From positions 433,831 through 497,830 of the forward strand of contig VSDK01022183.1 in assembly GCA_009767595.1 (NCBI GenBank): a DNA stretch of 64,000 nucleotides, in the 5' to 3' direction. Positions 53,154-63,906 of this stretch are shown piece by piece. Within the stretch, counting starts at the first letter, position 1. The number at the start of each line of letters is the position of its first letter. Below the pieces are notes generated by a model. The model saw nothing but the letters and a program-made list of their open reading frames with translations. It made no database searches and was not told where the DNA came from. The stretch comes from Symbiodinium kawagutii (taxonomy: Eukaryota; Sar; Dinophyceae; Suessiales; Symbiodiniaceae). A program made the position numbers and the translations under genes.

Positions 53154-53631
53154 GACACGTGTCATATCCACCAAATTCATTGGGGTCGTCAGAAAGCAGG
53201 GTGGATATGGGTGGACCACGCATGACCACGCACGACCACTGGGACCAAAGCATTCCATGAGCTACAGGCCTGGCTGTCAACATTCCACGAGCCATGAGAC
53301 TAATAGAGACAGCTATACACTTATGGCGGCCTATGTGTGGGCAGGTAGGCAGGTACTGCAGGTAGGTACTGTAGGTAGATTGGTTGGTTCATACATTTTC
53401 GTACATTGTCGATGACACAATTTTGTAAGTGGTACATCGGTAAATCGCTTATGATAAGGAATCATAACCATTAACCCCTGCATATTGGATGGGCTGCTTT
53501 AGCGCAAACAGTCAATTAAAGTTTCCTTGGGACTTCTTTCCGCTTCGCACGAACTTTTGTATCCTCAGGTTTTGCAAGGGTTTGGCTAAGAAAGATTCTC
53601 GGATGTTTGATGATGGTTATATTATGAGGAT

Positions 53632-53735
53632 TTTTCGAAATTGGGAACTCCAAAAATGGTTTGGTTGGTTAGTTACTGCAAATGGTCAATAAACTGGATG
53701 ATGTGGGGTGTCCCCTTCCTATTTTAAGAACCCCT
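53632..53735 (+). repeat. family 3 short inverted-repeat element, diverged
   Basis: TTCGAAATTGGGAACTCCAA then AAATGGTTTGGTTGG at the left, and TGTCCCCTTCCTATTTTAAG at the right. Confidence 0.45.
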
Positions 53736-53852
53736 CATAAAACTGGTTGACAATTATTGTTAACTGATGGTTCGTGCTGGCGACTTGAACCCCAACCAAA
53801 TAACATGTTAAGATCCAACGGCCAACACTTTACCCGCCTCCTGTTTCTGCAG

Positions 53853-53945
53853 GAGAGCGGTGTCACAGCGCCTTCAGGTTTCACAGGTCGCTGTGATGGG
53901 AGGGGATGGCTCAGGATCGTGTTGCAGAGACATGAGAGACCTCAA
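53853..53945 (+). CDS. possible plus-strand exon
   Basis: A very good acceptor (CGCCTCCTGTTTCTGCAG) followed by an open frame ESGVTAPSGFTGRCDGRGWL, then RIVLQRHERPQ. The donor is unclear (a GTTTCA lies only 25 bp in). Confidence 0.4.
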
Positions 53946-55053
53946 ACTCTGACAATGACTAATTTCCATGCAATATGTTAGTAATTCTGAGTGGTTCTAA
54001 CTATGAACCAATGATCCATCGATCACTATATAAATATAAGCGTTGGACAAACCACTCAAGTTTGGTTTCCCACCACGCTCAACTGTATAAACAAGACACC
54101 ACAGGTTGTCACTCGAAGTCCTGAAAGAAATAATTGTACATGCAGATTGAATACGCTTCATAAGCAAACATATTGAGGATAGTGAGGGTTCAGAAGAACA
54201 CAGAAGAGGGACACAGAAGGCAAACTGAAACTAACTTAAATGCGGTCTCCCATCAAAAGCCATGGATTGGGAATATACAAATTGAGCCTTTTGTTGTGTC
54301 ATTGGTTGAGACTGCACATTGGATCTTCGTACTACTGTGTAGTTGTTCGTGCGAGCATATTTGATCGTTCAATTTTCGCTACCCTTGCCATACGTTTCAT
54401 GTTTTGACTTATTGTATTTAATATAGTCTTATTTTTTTATTCACTATCATGGTGATCAGATTTTTTTTGTCAATCAACAACTGAGACCGATGAACAATTC
54501 CTATGACGGTCACGGAGCAACATCATTTCCCGTTTTTGTTGGCTCATAACAAAAACCATGTCATTTTCCAAATTGTGGTGCACCGACATCAATCTGTGGA
54601 TGCCAGCACAATGCCGCCAACCGACTACTGTCATTAATCACCATTATTGCCATTGCTATCCCACTACTGTAGTAACAACTATTAACCACAACTATCAACC
54701 ACCACTATCAACTTGAACCACCATTGCATGATTAATCACTATCTCAATCACTCTTCACCACCATTCACCACTCCTACCGATAACAAATCACTATCAGTCA
54801 CTATTAAATCACTATTCACCACTATTAACCACTATCAACCGACAACTAATCACTCTTATGAATCACTATTAACCACCATTGCAACTACTACGATTAACAT
54901 CCATTAACAATTCTAAAACATTATCAACCACTATTAACCACTACGAACCACTATTAACCACCATCAACCAAAAATTAATCACTATTCATCACTATTACCC
55001 GATAACCAACCATTGTTCTTATTCCCAACATCAACGTGGTCACTGCTCTGCAG

Positions 55054-55140
55054 GCGAAGCGATGGGCTGGGGCGCCGGCCACCGCTTGGGGACGCAGCCG
55101 TTGGGAGTCCCGGTGCTTCCGAACTCGCGGGGGTCCCAGG
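55054..55140 (+). CDS. plus-strand exon, frame uncertain
   Basis: 87 bp of very high GC between acceptor CACTGCTCTGCAG and donor GTTGGT. All three frames are open (AKRWAGAPATAWG..., EAMGWGAGHRLGTQ..., RSDGLGRRPPLGDAA...). The exon is well defined; the reading is not. Confidence 0.5.
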
Positions 55141-55306
55141 GTTGGTGACAGCAGCCAACCAACCATGGTGAGTGTGTGTAGATATAACTACCGATATAGG
55201 GAAGTACAACCAACAATATAAAGATAATAACCATGGTTCATGCTTAATAATCGGGGAGTGTAACCGATAACCAACAATAATAGGGAATGTGCCAACTATG
55301 TGGGTG

Positions 55307-55405
55307 TTTCTCACGCCATACCGGACCCCCAAAGTTATGGATTGTTTATTATATGAGTGGTCAATAAGCTGGATGAAAGCTGGGGGTACCCATATTTTGA
55401 GAAGC
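55307..55405 (+). repeat. family 3 short inverted-repeat element
   Basis: GTTTCTCACGCCATACCGGA at the left, then CCCCCAAAGTTATGG. GGGGGTACCCATATTTTGAG then AAGC at the right. Confidence 0.5.
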
Positions 55406-55479
55406 CAGAAATGTAGATACAGGGATATATGGTGAGTATAGCTACCAATGTGAAGATAACACAGACAGCCACAACAGTT

Positions 55480-55662
55480 GTAGTAGGAGTAGCAGTAGTA
55501 GTAGTCGTAGTAGTCGTAGCAGTAGCAGTAGTAGTCGTAGTAGTCGTAGTAGTCGTTGTAGTAGTTGTAGTCATAGTCGTCGTTGTAGTAGTAGTAGTAG
55601 TAGTAGTAGTCGTGGTAGTCGTGGTAGTCGTGGTAGTCGTGGTAGTAGAAGTAGTAGTAGTA

Positions 55663-55754
<92 letters not shown>

Positions 55755-55808
55755 CTAGTACTAGTACTAGTACTAGTACTAGTACTAGTACTAGTACTAG
55801 TACTAGTA
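55480..55808 (+). repeat. compound (TAG)n / (TAGTAC)n microsatellite
   Basis: An imperfect TAG array with CGT interruptions passes at about 55660 into pure TAG and at about 55754 abruptly into ACTAGT hexamers. The last block is self-complementary (ACTAGT is a palindrome). Long frames across it are artefacts (poly-Val or poly-Thr). Confidence 0.95.
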
Positions 55809-55864
55809 TGTATTAGTAGCTTTTCATGTTGGCATCAGCCAGCAAGTCTCAGTCGTTGACCTAG

Positions 55865-56036
55865 GAAAAGCGCCGCGGCAGAGAGTGCTCCGGTGGAAAA
55901 GGCGCCGAAGCTCGAGGTGGGTCCACTGGGATCGACAACGGTTTGGTTGCAGCTGGAGCAATGGGTGGCCGCCCAGCTGTTACAGTGGTTGGTTGCCCTG
56001 GGTGGAGCATCACCTTTCGATCCAACCTTCAGATGA
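55865..56036 (+). CDS. plus-strand exon
   Basis: After TTGACCTAG the frame reads KSAAAESAPVEKAPKLE to a GTGGGT at 55917. It also stays open beyond: VGPLGSTTVWLQLEQWVAAQ, then LLQWLVALGG, to a TGA. Either the exon is 52 bp long, or it runs to the stop as a terminal exon. The second half looks like a hydrophobic amphipathic helix. Confidence 0.5.
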
Positions 56037-56410
56037 TGTTTTTTTTCAACTTTTCCGAGAAGATCCAACCTTTTCAACTTTAAGATGATGTTTGTTTTCG
56101 CGATTTTCACTTCCATAGATTCCATGGCTGTGGGAAAATAGGAAAGCTTTTTGTACGGCATGTATGGCATCCTTGGCGTTTGTATGATCCTAGGCCTGAG
56201 AAGTTACAATTTCACCTGACTGGTAGATCCAGATTTTTGCCATCGCTAGATTTCACCACGCAATGATGATTTGATCTACAACGAGATATGTGTGTGTGTG
56301 TGTGTAAATATTCAATGGTTATTGTTATTCTTAAGTATACATAGTATTCATGCACAGATTCATTGGAAACAAATGTTGCATAAATAGGGACACATGCATG
56401 TAGAGGTATG

Positions 56411-56525
56411 TGGCTGTGGGTCAAAACCCTGTACCCCTGGTTCCCCTATCATTACCCATTGTTTTCCCTATAAAATGGTTGGTTATTATCCCCTATTATT
56501 GGTTGGTTAATATTGACCCATAGCC
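56411..56525 (+). repeat. family 2 short inverted-repeat element
   Basis: TGGCTGTGGGTCAAAACCCT at the left, TTGGTTGGTTAATATTGACC then CATAGCC at the right. Colinear with 23110-23226. Confidence 0.75.
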
Positions 56526-56591
56526 GTATGTGTATACATCTATCTTTCGGTCGTGGGAGAGGTCAGTCCGTGTCATTGATGACGGCACCAG

Positions 56592-56642
56592 GAGAAGCCA
56601 TGAGCCGCTGCGACCGAGACACTTGGCCGACGCGCAGCAGTG
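56592..56642 (+). CDS. possible short plus-strand exon
   Basis: 51 bp between acceptor ACGGCACCAG and donor GTGAATG. It reads RSHEPLRPRHLADAQQ in one frame. Its end resembles that of the exon at 45772 (CAGCAG..TG|GTGAATG). Confidence 0.4.
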
Positions 56643-57189
56643 GTGAATGCTTAACAAGGAGGTTTTAATGATGGTGATCAAGCTTGGCCTATGGCAGTGA
56701 ATGAGGTAGAGAATGATTAACAAGAGTGGCCACGCTGAAAACCTCCCCCCGCGGAAGCTAAAGCTGCGGTCGTGTAAGCTCTGCGTAAGCTCTGGCGTAA
56801 GACAGGCATTTCCAGGTTGTGTCATATAGATGCTGCGTAGGCAAAGCCTGCAATGACGTAAGGTGGCGTAAGCAACGGCGTAAGCAACACCCCCCCCGTA
56901 AGCTGAAACCGCGGTCACGTAAGCGCCGGGCAACCTTTCGCATAAGGCAGTTCTTACTTACGAAATCCATCAAGGTTTTCTATGGGCCAAGAACGGTCCA
57001 TTCTTCACTAGAAAATATCAACCATTCTAAACCAATATCGATCTCAACAATGATTAGCAATTGCCAATCAAATCTAATCAATGCCAGTAATGCTCAAAGA
57101 TATGGACGGATCACCATGATGGAAGAATTCCTGCATCACTTGATGAGAAAGAGTCAAGATAACTTTTAGAATAAACTAAACATGTTTGA

Positions 57190-57284
57190 CTGGTTGGTGG
57201 TTTGAAACGTCTTCATTGTGCTCAATATTTGGGACGGTTGGTTGATTAACTATTTCTTGTGGTGGCTCATATCCGCCAAACCAG
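57190..57284 (+). repeat. family 1 short inverted-repeat element
   Basis: CTGGTTGGTGGTTTGAAACG at the left, GACGGTTGGTTGATTAACTA inside, CCGCCAAACCAG at the right. It starts with GT after CTG and ends with AG, like the copy at 49012. Confidence 0.7.
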
Positions 57285-57547
57285 TTGATTATGCTTTCGG
57301 TGTCAATGATATTCTTTACCATCATTTTCACTGACCATGGACAACATGTATTAACCACATACTAATCCCGATAGGTGGATACAGTTGTATCTAACCATGT
57401 AAGCACAAATCACTACATAGGTTTTGGCCATATATTCACATGTAATCACATATAATCACATATAATCACACATAATCATCACATGTATCATAGGTTGCTA
57501 CAGTTGTATATGCTCCGAAGGGGGAACCAACCACCGCCCCACCGCAG

Positions 57548-57633
57548 AAACTCGCATCGTACCAAGGACGCGACGTCGAACAGCGCAGGGCGCAGCAAAA
57601 ATGTAGGGCGGCTGTAGCAGCTGCGAGGACGCT
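57548..57633 (+). CDS. plus-strand exon, coiled-coil
   Basis: 86 bp between acceptor CCGCCCCACCGCAG and donor GTGAGG. Phase 0 start: KLASYQGRDVEQRRAQQKCR, then AAVAAARTL. A strongly helical, charged then Ala-rich segment. Confidence 0.65.
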
Positions 57634-58506
57634 GTGAGGGATAAATATCATGAAATGGTTGGTTAAGGATGGTTATCCTCAAGATGGTTATCTACCATAA
57701 AATATCCATGAAATACCATCCTTAACCATCATGGATATAATGGATGGATTATTATAAGGTTGGTTATCATGGATATTTCATGGTTAGTATCATTGATGGT
57801 TATCCAATGGTTAAGAATGGTATATATATATATATATCTAGATACATATGACTGTCGTCTCGACGATTGGGATGAGTGCGATAAAGCCACCTTTTTCAAC
57901 GGTGGCTTATAACAGTTAGGGAACATCTTTCCCATCTTTTTCATACCCCTCCAGCCGGCCAACATCATAGATTACCATACATTTTCATTAAAGCCTATCA
58001 TCATAATTCATCACATACATTTTCATCAAAGCCTATCATCATAATTCATCACATGCCTTTTCATCAAAGCCTATCATCATAAATCATCGCATACATTTCA
58101 TAACAATCAACCATCTAATTTATCTAATTATTCGGACATAAGTATCATGCCGATCTGGGGAATCATAATTATGCCATAATTTTTGGGGAAATGACAGATG
58201 GGAAAGCTGTCTCTCCTAGAAAAAGTATAACATAAATTTACATAAATTATACAAGTGTTTTTTTATTTCTTTAATGGGACTAACTACTCATTATATTCAT
58301 CATCGTCCTTAACCGACCCCTCCTTTTTAAACCCTTGGTATTAATTGAGTTTAGCCACACATAATATATTCATTAAGCTTCCCGTGCCATGGTATGTTAT
58401 TAGTACCCCCTATTAATCACAAACCATCTAATCATAGCTTGAGTTTTGTTGGTTAAGATCGACATGTTCAACCATGTGCTTGGCTTCACGACTGTCGCCC
58501 TGCCAG

Positions 58507-58578
58507 ATTCCTGGCTGGTTGAAGAAGCTGAGCGACGCGAAGAAAGAAGGTTCCCAATACCACCCTGTGGTTGCCCAG
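58507..58578 (+). CDS. plus-strand exon
   Basis: 72 bp, 24 codons, between acceptor CGCCCTGCCAG and donor GTTGAG. The phase 0 frame reads IPGWLKKLSDAKKEGSQYHP, then VVAQ. A second frame (SWLVEEAERREERRFP...) is also open. Confidence 0.5.
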
Positions 58579-58795
58579 GTTGAGGAGCCGGGTGTGATTG
58601 TCAATTAATGTGGAGGGGTCAGTTAATCGGAGGTTATAATTTAATCGCTGGTAACAAACAAACAAACAACTTGTTGACGTAAACACCAATTTTTTTTGAC
58701 TAAACAGCAAAGATTCAACCCCTCCCCCCAAAACAACACAAAAAAACAACAAACACAATCTGTCAATGCATTGCAGCGGTTTCGGACACCTCCTT

Positions 58796-59500
58796 GCCTC
58801 AAAGATGTCTCTTATGGTCTATCTTCTGGAGATCCGCCGTATTGGGAGATTGCATAACCACCACCAATATATCGTAATCGCACAGCTGATTGTTACCGGC
58901 TTCAGCTGCGCATTCTTTAAGGTGTTTGATGTCATTCGGCTTTCGGAGCATCCATTTTACTCTGGGTTCGTTCAACCCCCCTGCCAACCCCTCAGTAATC
59001 ATCACCCTCCACATGGCCATTGCTTTGCGTTTTCAAATATATACCCCAAATGCATCCAAATGCTTGAACCTGGGGCAGAAGAAGAGAAAAAACGGGTGCT
59101 TTGGCAAAGGAAAGTGCCAGCCGTCAAGAGGTCCCTTTGATGCAATTAAGATTAGGATCTTTATTCGCAGATGCGTTGAGTCATGGTGAGTCATGTTTGC
59201 CTCGAAGTTCGCAGCGACTGTAGGAGTTGCAGAACAATCGAAATGATGTCCTGCAACTGCCGGATGAGCTGAACCTAGCGCTTCCAAAAGGACTGCGTCT
59301 TCCAACTTTCTCCTGGTCTGCCTGATGTTTCACAGTGCAAGACTGGAATGCTACAAGTATTCACTAGGAACCGAAACGGGTTCCATGCCGCGACTGTGTA
59401 ACCAGCACATGCAAAAAATGGGTCAAATCTTGCACGTCCTCAATGCCATCTTGGCAAGCAATGAAGCGCACCGTGCAACTCAGTACGAACCGGGAAGCAC
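58796..59500 (-). pseudogene. small minus-strand gene fragment with an in-frame TGA
   Basis: Two minus-strand exons agree in phase. Exon 59403-59500 (acceptor TCTTTTTCAG, donor GTTACA) reads ASRFVLSCTVRFIACQDGIE, then DVQDLTHFLHVL. The next, from 59317 (acceptor ACATCAGGCAG), reads TRRKLEDAVLLEALGSAHPA, then DCSATPTVAANFEANM, LDGWHFPLPKHPFF and FKHLDAFGVYI. A TGA at 59033-59035 interrupts it. The same frame then continues for about 75 codons: MWRVMITEGLAGGLNEPRVK, DIKHLKECAAEAGNNQ, YDILVVVMQSPNTADL. This is a single-stop pseudogene, or a short intron (GTATAT at about 59044) is spliced out. The family is unrecognised. Confidence 0.5.
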
Positions 59501-59519
59501 CTGAAAAAGACCCTGTTTG

Positions 59520-60855
59520 ACGTTGATTGACCATGTGTACGGTTGACGTAATGCTCAGAGGTGTCCAAAGTCATCATGTTTGGGCAGCATATGCGTCACC
59601 TTGATTGCTATAAACCAAGTAGATCCAAATGCGATGAAACCGATGTCAGCAAGAGCATTTTTTTGCGAAAAACAATTTTTGTTCTGTAGTTTTTTTTCAC
59701 TGTCCGCCACCCGCTTTGCAGGTAGATGAGACTATGGCTGTGGGCTCTCAGGATAGGGGTCGGCCTTAGGGTGCTTTTCCCCTGAACTAATTTCTATGAT
59801 GTTTGGTTTTTAGGGTTTTGGTTGAACGATGATGTTGTTGTTGGGGGGGCTGGGTCAGGAGAAAAGATGGGATTAAATTACTTAAATCTAATTATTTATG
59901 ATGATAGGCTTTGATGAAAATGAATGGTAATTTATGACGTTGGCCGGCTGGCGGGGTAGTAACAAGATGGGAAAGATGTTCCCTAACTGCAACCAATCAT
60001 ACTTATAATCAGGAGCTGCTAGTATCATTAAATGGTGGGTTGTAAGTTATGACCAAATTTGGCGCTATGGATCAACATCAACCATGCATGACTTTTGGCA
60101 ATGATGGCGCACTAGGGGCTGGACATGTTTTGACCCACAGCCCTTTGTTGAGGGGATTAACATATGTTGATAACCTAACAGTCGTAGGTCATAATCCCCT
60201 TAATAAAACGGTTGGCTATAGCCCCGTTATGAAACATGCAGGCCTGGTTCTTAAAGTGCTAGGGTAGGACCCAATGCGTTTGCAAAGATGTGTTTCTATC
60301 TAGCGGCTGAACGTGATTCTATGAGCTCAGTTCCGCAAATTTAAGCAAACACACAAACACGGGGAAGTTGCAAACCAATGTTTACCATCAAAAAATGTTG
60401 ATGTGAGTATGGTTAAGAATTGTGAGCCTCCAAAACGAAGTTAACCGGGCTATACCGGGCTATATGCTATGAACATTCAACATCATTCAGAAGTAGCACA
60501 TTCGCTGCGCTACAAATCCACCTTGGCACTGGCTCAAGCCAGCATTCATGGTGGGAGAATGAGCATGACAACATGCTGGCGTAGATTCGGATAGATGTGA
60601 CTGGAAAACCTAACCCCTAGCTCGATAGAACGTAACCATGGCTGAATCACGATCAGCTTGTCCAAAATGGGCTACGGGACACTACAACCAACGTCGACTA
60701 CAATGGTGGATCCCAGTGGGAGTATCATGAGACACATTGGACATTTTGTCCGCTTGTTTGCTGGCAACATCGCAACATGACTACTCCTCAACGATGATCT
60801 ATGCCAGAATCATGCATATGAACCATATGTCACATACATTTCAAACAACAATAAA

Positions 60856-60895
<40 letters not shown>

Positions 60896-61400
60896 GTCAT
60901 CATGCAATTTTGTACCGTGGTCACGTTTCAACGTTTGTGCCCGAAAGATCCAAAATTCAGGTGGTTTTTCGTTCCAAGAAACTCAGAATGAAACTTGGAG
61001 AGGTGATGAAGGTACCATGTGGTACAAAATTTTGCAGCCGTGGTGATCCACCATTAGCTAAAATTGCTGGGAACGAAGGATATATAGTTAACCATCATTC
61101 ACGTTCATTAAACTAACAGCTTATAGTCATTTTTGCTAGGTAGCAATTGTGAACCGTATAACCATGAACCATCATGCATCAATAGCCAATATGAGCCATT
61201 CTGTATTCATGAGCCAGCCATGAACCAAGATATGAAGCATGTTTCAATCATTCACCCATATTGATACCCAAGATTCACCATCATTCAATCACCAAAACCA
61301 TGAACCATGAACCAAAATGATCAACATAAACTAATATCATCAATCAACACCATTATAGGATTGAACCATATTGAACCAATATCTCTTCCTTGCATCAACC
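59520..61400. other. presumed intron/intergenic
   Basis: No exon supported. A partial family 2 element (GGGCTGGACATGTTTTGACC then CACAGCC) lies at about 60115-60142. From 61150 to 61400 the texture is ACCATGAACCATCA-like simple sequence. Confidence 0.5.
60856..60903 (+). repeat. (ATC)n microsatellite
   Basis: About 14 ATC/CAT units with one CGT interruption. Confidence 0.95.
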
Positions 61401-61421
61401 AATATCATCGACCATCTACAG

Positions 61422-61540
61422 GCGATTAAGGGCGCTACATTACCACAGGGTACGTCGCCCCGCACTTCGGCCGCGATGAAGTTGCAGAGTGACGAGGACG
61501 CCCAAGGCCTGGCTGAGGCGGGCGATGGGAGCGCGGAAAG
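61422..61540 (+). CDS. plus-strand exon
   Basis: 119 bp between acceptor CGACCATCTACAG and donor GTGGCG. Phase 0 start: AIKGATLPQGTSPRTSAAMK, then LQSDEDAQGLAEAGDGSAE. Polar and probably disordered; it leaves two bases. Confidence 0.65.
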
Positions 61541-61614
61541 GTGGCGCTCCTGAGATCAGCCTGGCTGGAGGAGGGTTAGGGTGAATGGTTGATCTTCAAT
61601 GGTTAGGGCTAAAC

Positions 61615-61675
61615 TGGTGGATGAATGATGGATGAATCATGGATGAATGATGGATGAATGATGGTGGAATGAAGA
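61615..61675 (+). repeat. GGATGAATGATGGATGAAT array
   Basis: Short tandem of about 15-bp GATGAATGATGGATG units in the intron after the exon at 61422. Confidence 0.8.
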
Positions 61676-61897
61676 TTAATTGATGGTTAATCATGATGGT
61701 TAAATGATGATTAATTGATTGAAGCTGGTCGAATGAAAGAAGGTTAAATGAAACTGGTTGAATGAAGGAGGGCGGAACTGGTAAATCATGATTAATTGAC
61801 CTTGTTTCATGCTGATTGCTGGTCCACATGATTGCAATTGGTTATCATGAAACCTATGCCAGTGACATATCAGGCACAGAATCAGCCCCTGATTCAG

Positions 61898-62013
61898 GCA
61901 GCTCGAGCACAGGATGTTCACGTGGTGGCTGAAAGGCTGGCTGCCGGTGAAGATGTGAACGCGCAGGAGTCGCTGCCGAGAACTCTGTGGCACAGCGATG
62001 GGGCGGCGCAAGC
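61898..62013 (+). CDS. plus-strand exon, ankyrin-repeat-like
   Basis: 116 bp between acceptor CTGATTCAG and donor GTAGTG. It reads AARAQDVHVVAERLAAGEDV, then NAQESLPRTLWHSDGAAQA. The pattern A-A-x-x-x-D-x-x-x-V-x-x-x-L-x-x-G-x-D-V-N-A-x-E...R-T-L-x-H is that of an ankyrin repeat running into the next (canonical: LLxxGADVNAxDxxGxTPLHxA). Ankyrin repeats mediate protein contacts. Another ankyrin-like exon lies at 63134, supporting one ankyrin-containing gene. Confidence 0.65.
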
Positions 62014-62218
62014 GTAGTGGATCCAACTACACTTCTGGAGGAATTGGTTTTCCCAGTTGATAACCAATGGTAACATGGTTGATAACAGTGGTAATTGGAT
62101 CCACTTCTGATTAACAACCAGTTGATATTTTTTTGGTTGGTAACCAATGGTAACATGGTTGATAACAATGGTTGGCAACCGTGGTAATAACAAGTTGAGA
62201 TAATAACTAGAGGATATT

Positions 62219-62313
62219 TGGTTGGTGGCTTTGAACATTTTTTTACCCATATAGTATTAACAAAGGGTTGTTGGTTGACAAATATTTTCATTGGGGTTTT
62301 AAAGCACCAACCA
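62219..62313 (+). repeat. family 1 short inverted-repeat element
   Basis: TGGTTGGTGGCTTTGAACAT at the left, GGGTTGTTGGTTGACAAATA inside, TCATTGGGGTTTTAAAGCAC then CAACCAC at the right. Confidence 0.65.
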
Positions 62314-63133
62314 CTTATCATCTCAGGTTGACGTCATAGTTGTCATCTCATGTTGATGTCATAGTGATGTCCACCATGGATAGTCAAACGTTCTGATTTC
62401 TCTAAGTGTAGTACTCGCAATACTTCCATGTTCATGTGCCCACATCAACCTACATAATCTACTCCGATTTTACGGGCAAAGTTGCGGAAGGGACACCCCT
62501 GTGATGACTGGATTGCTTCGTTGTCTTCACTACGTTCGACTTGCAGTATTGAAACGTAGAAAACATTTGTGGCTGGCTCTGGGGCTTTACTACTTACTGC
62601 GGCCAATCAAAGATGACAAGTTCACCCGACCATCCCAAAAGGCATGACCAATAAATGATAGATTTTCCAACCGGCCATTTGACATTGCCTGCGTCTTGTT
62701 AGGGTCCTTGATATCCCGGGTGATGGGCATGGCCATGCTTGTTGCTTTCAGACGGCAGAATCTTCAATCCAATAAGCACCAATTGGGTAGCTGGAAAGCC
62801 CACTGAAGCACACATCACTGGGATGATTGGTTCAAGAAGAGCTGACTGCTTCTATGGGATGAGAGGTTCAAACACTGAATAATGAGCTTTGGAAAGTTAA
62901 CCGATTGTTTTGAGGAATTTGAAACAGAGGGACGTATGGTGTGGTTCCAACCCTGGCCTCCCGAATGACCACCCTTGCCTTCACTTTCGTGACAACAGTC
63001 TCGACACCCTAAACTGTTCATGGGTGCACATGGTGGCACCCAAAATTGGAAGTTTCGCACACCAAAACTGGGTTACTGCCATGGGATGTGTACCCACCCT
63101 GGCACCACCATGGATCATTGCATCTTGCTTCAG

Positions 63134-63233
63134 GACTCGCAAGGGAACACTGCATTGCATTGGTCTTGCCTTTTAGGACGCAGTGGGAAGCAGTGCTTTC
63201 ACCTGCGGACATGGCTAGTTGCAAATGGTTGTT
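63134..63233 (+). CDS. plus-strand exon, ankyrin-repeat-like
   Basis: After acceptor CATCTTGCTTCAG the frame reads DSQGNTALHWSCLLGRSGKQ, then CFHLRTWLVANG. D-x-x-G-N-T-A-L-H-W-S...G...L-x-x-N-G is a clear ankyrin repeat core (DxxGxTALHxAxxxG...LLxxGA). The donor is probably GTTGTT at about 63229-63233. Together with the exon at 61898 it indicates an ankyrin-repeat protein on the plus strand. Confidence 0.65.
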
Positions 63234-63794
63234 ATGAACCCAGCATTGAACTGGCTTCATCCAATCAAACCTTCTGTAGGTGTCGCATAGTCGGACATTC
63301 CTACAACTTTTTGTGCGTGGTCTCATTGAATTGTGTCAGTTGCATGCTGTCAGATATGTCGTTGATCAGTCCTTATTATCACACTGGGGTGCGTGTGATC
63401 AAAACCAGTAGTTGATATTCCTATGCGTTTGATATTCAATCAGCCATGAACTCTCATATTCGTTTGTTTCTGTGACGTGTAAAATCGCGCACCTGCTTGG
63501 ACATAGACTCGCCGGCCATGCAAAAAAAATTGAGTCGTTCTTTGAGAACTGATTCAAGATAGTCACCTCGGTCATCCACCCCAATCTGACTTCTTTCAAC
63601 GACTTGAATCGGAGGAAACCTGAGCTGATCCCTCAGATGTTTTGGTCGCCCAATCTCAGAATGAACTGGCGACCAGTTGGAACCAACAACTTAAGGAGCA
63701 TCACATGAGCATCACTAACCATTACTATCCATTATTAACCACTCATTGACCGCTAATTCATCATGGCTTCCTGGCTTCAGAGAGGTTCAAGCGT

Positions 63795-63885
63795 GTTTCT
63801 CAAAATAGGGACCCCAGAAATCATCCATTATTAATCATTTATCATAATCAACCAACCATTTTGGAGGTCCCTTATTTTGAGAAAC
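63795..63885 (+). repeat. family 3 short inverted-repeat element
   Basis: GTTTCTCAAAATAGGGACCC then CAGAAATCATCC at the left; CCAACCATTTTGGAGGTCCC then TTATTTTGAGAAAC at the right. The best copy: ends are inverted repeats of about 16 bp. It ends 20 bp before the next acceptor. Confidence 0.75.
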
Positions 63886-63906
63886 CACCAACGGCTCCAT
63901 CCACAG

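Noticed and set aside
55335..55665. Poly-Val and poly-Thr frames
   Set aside because: Translation of the TAG-type microsatellite.
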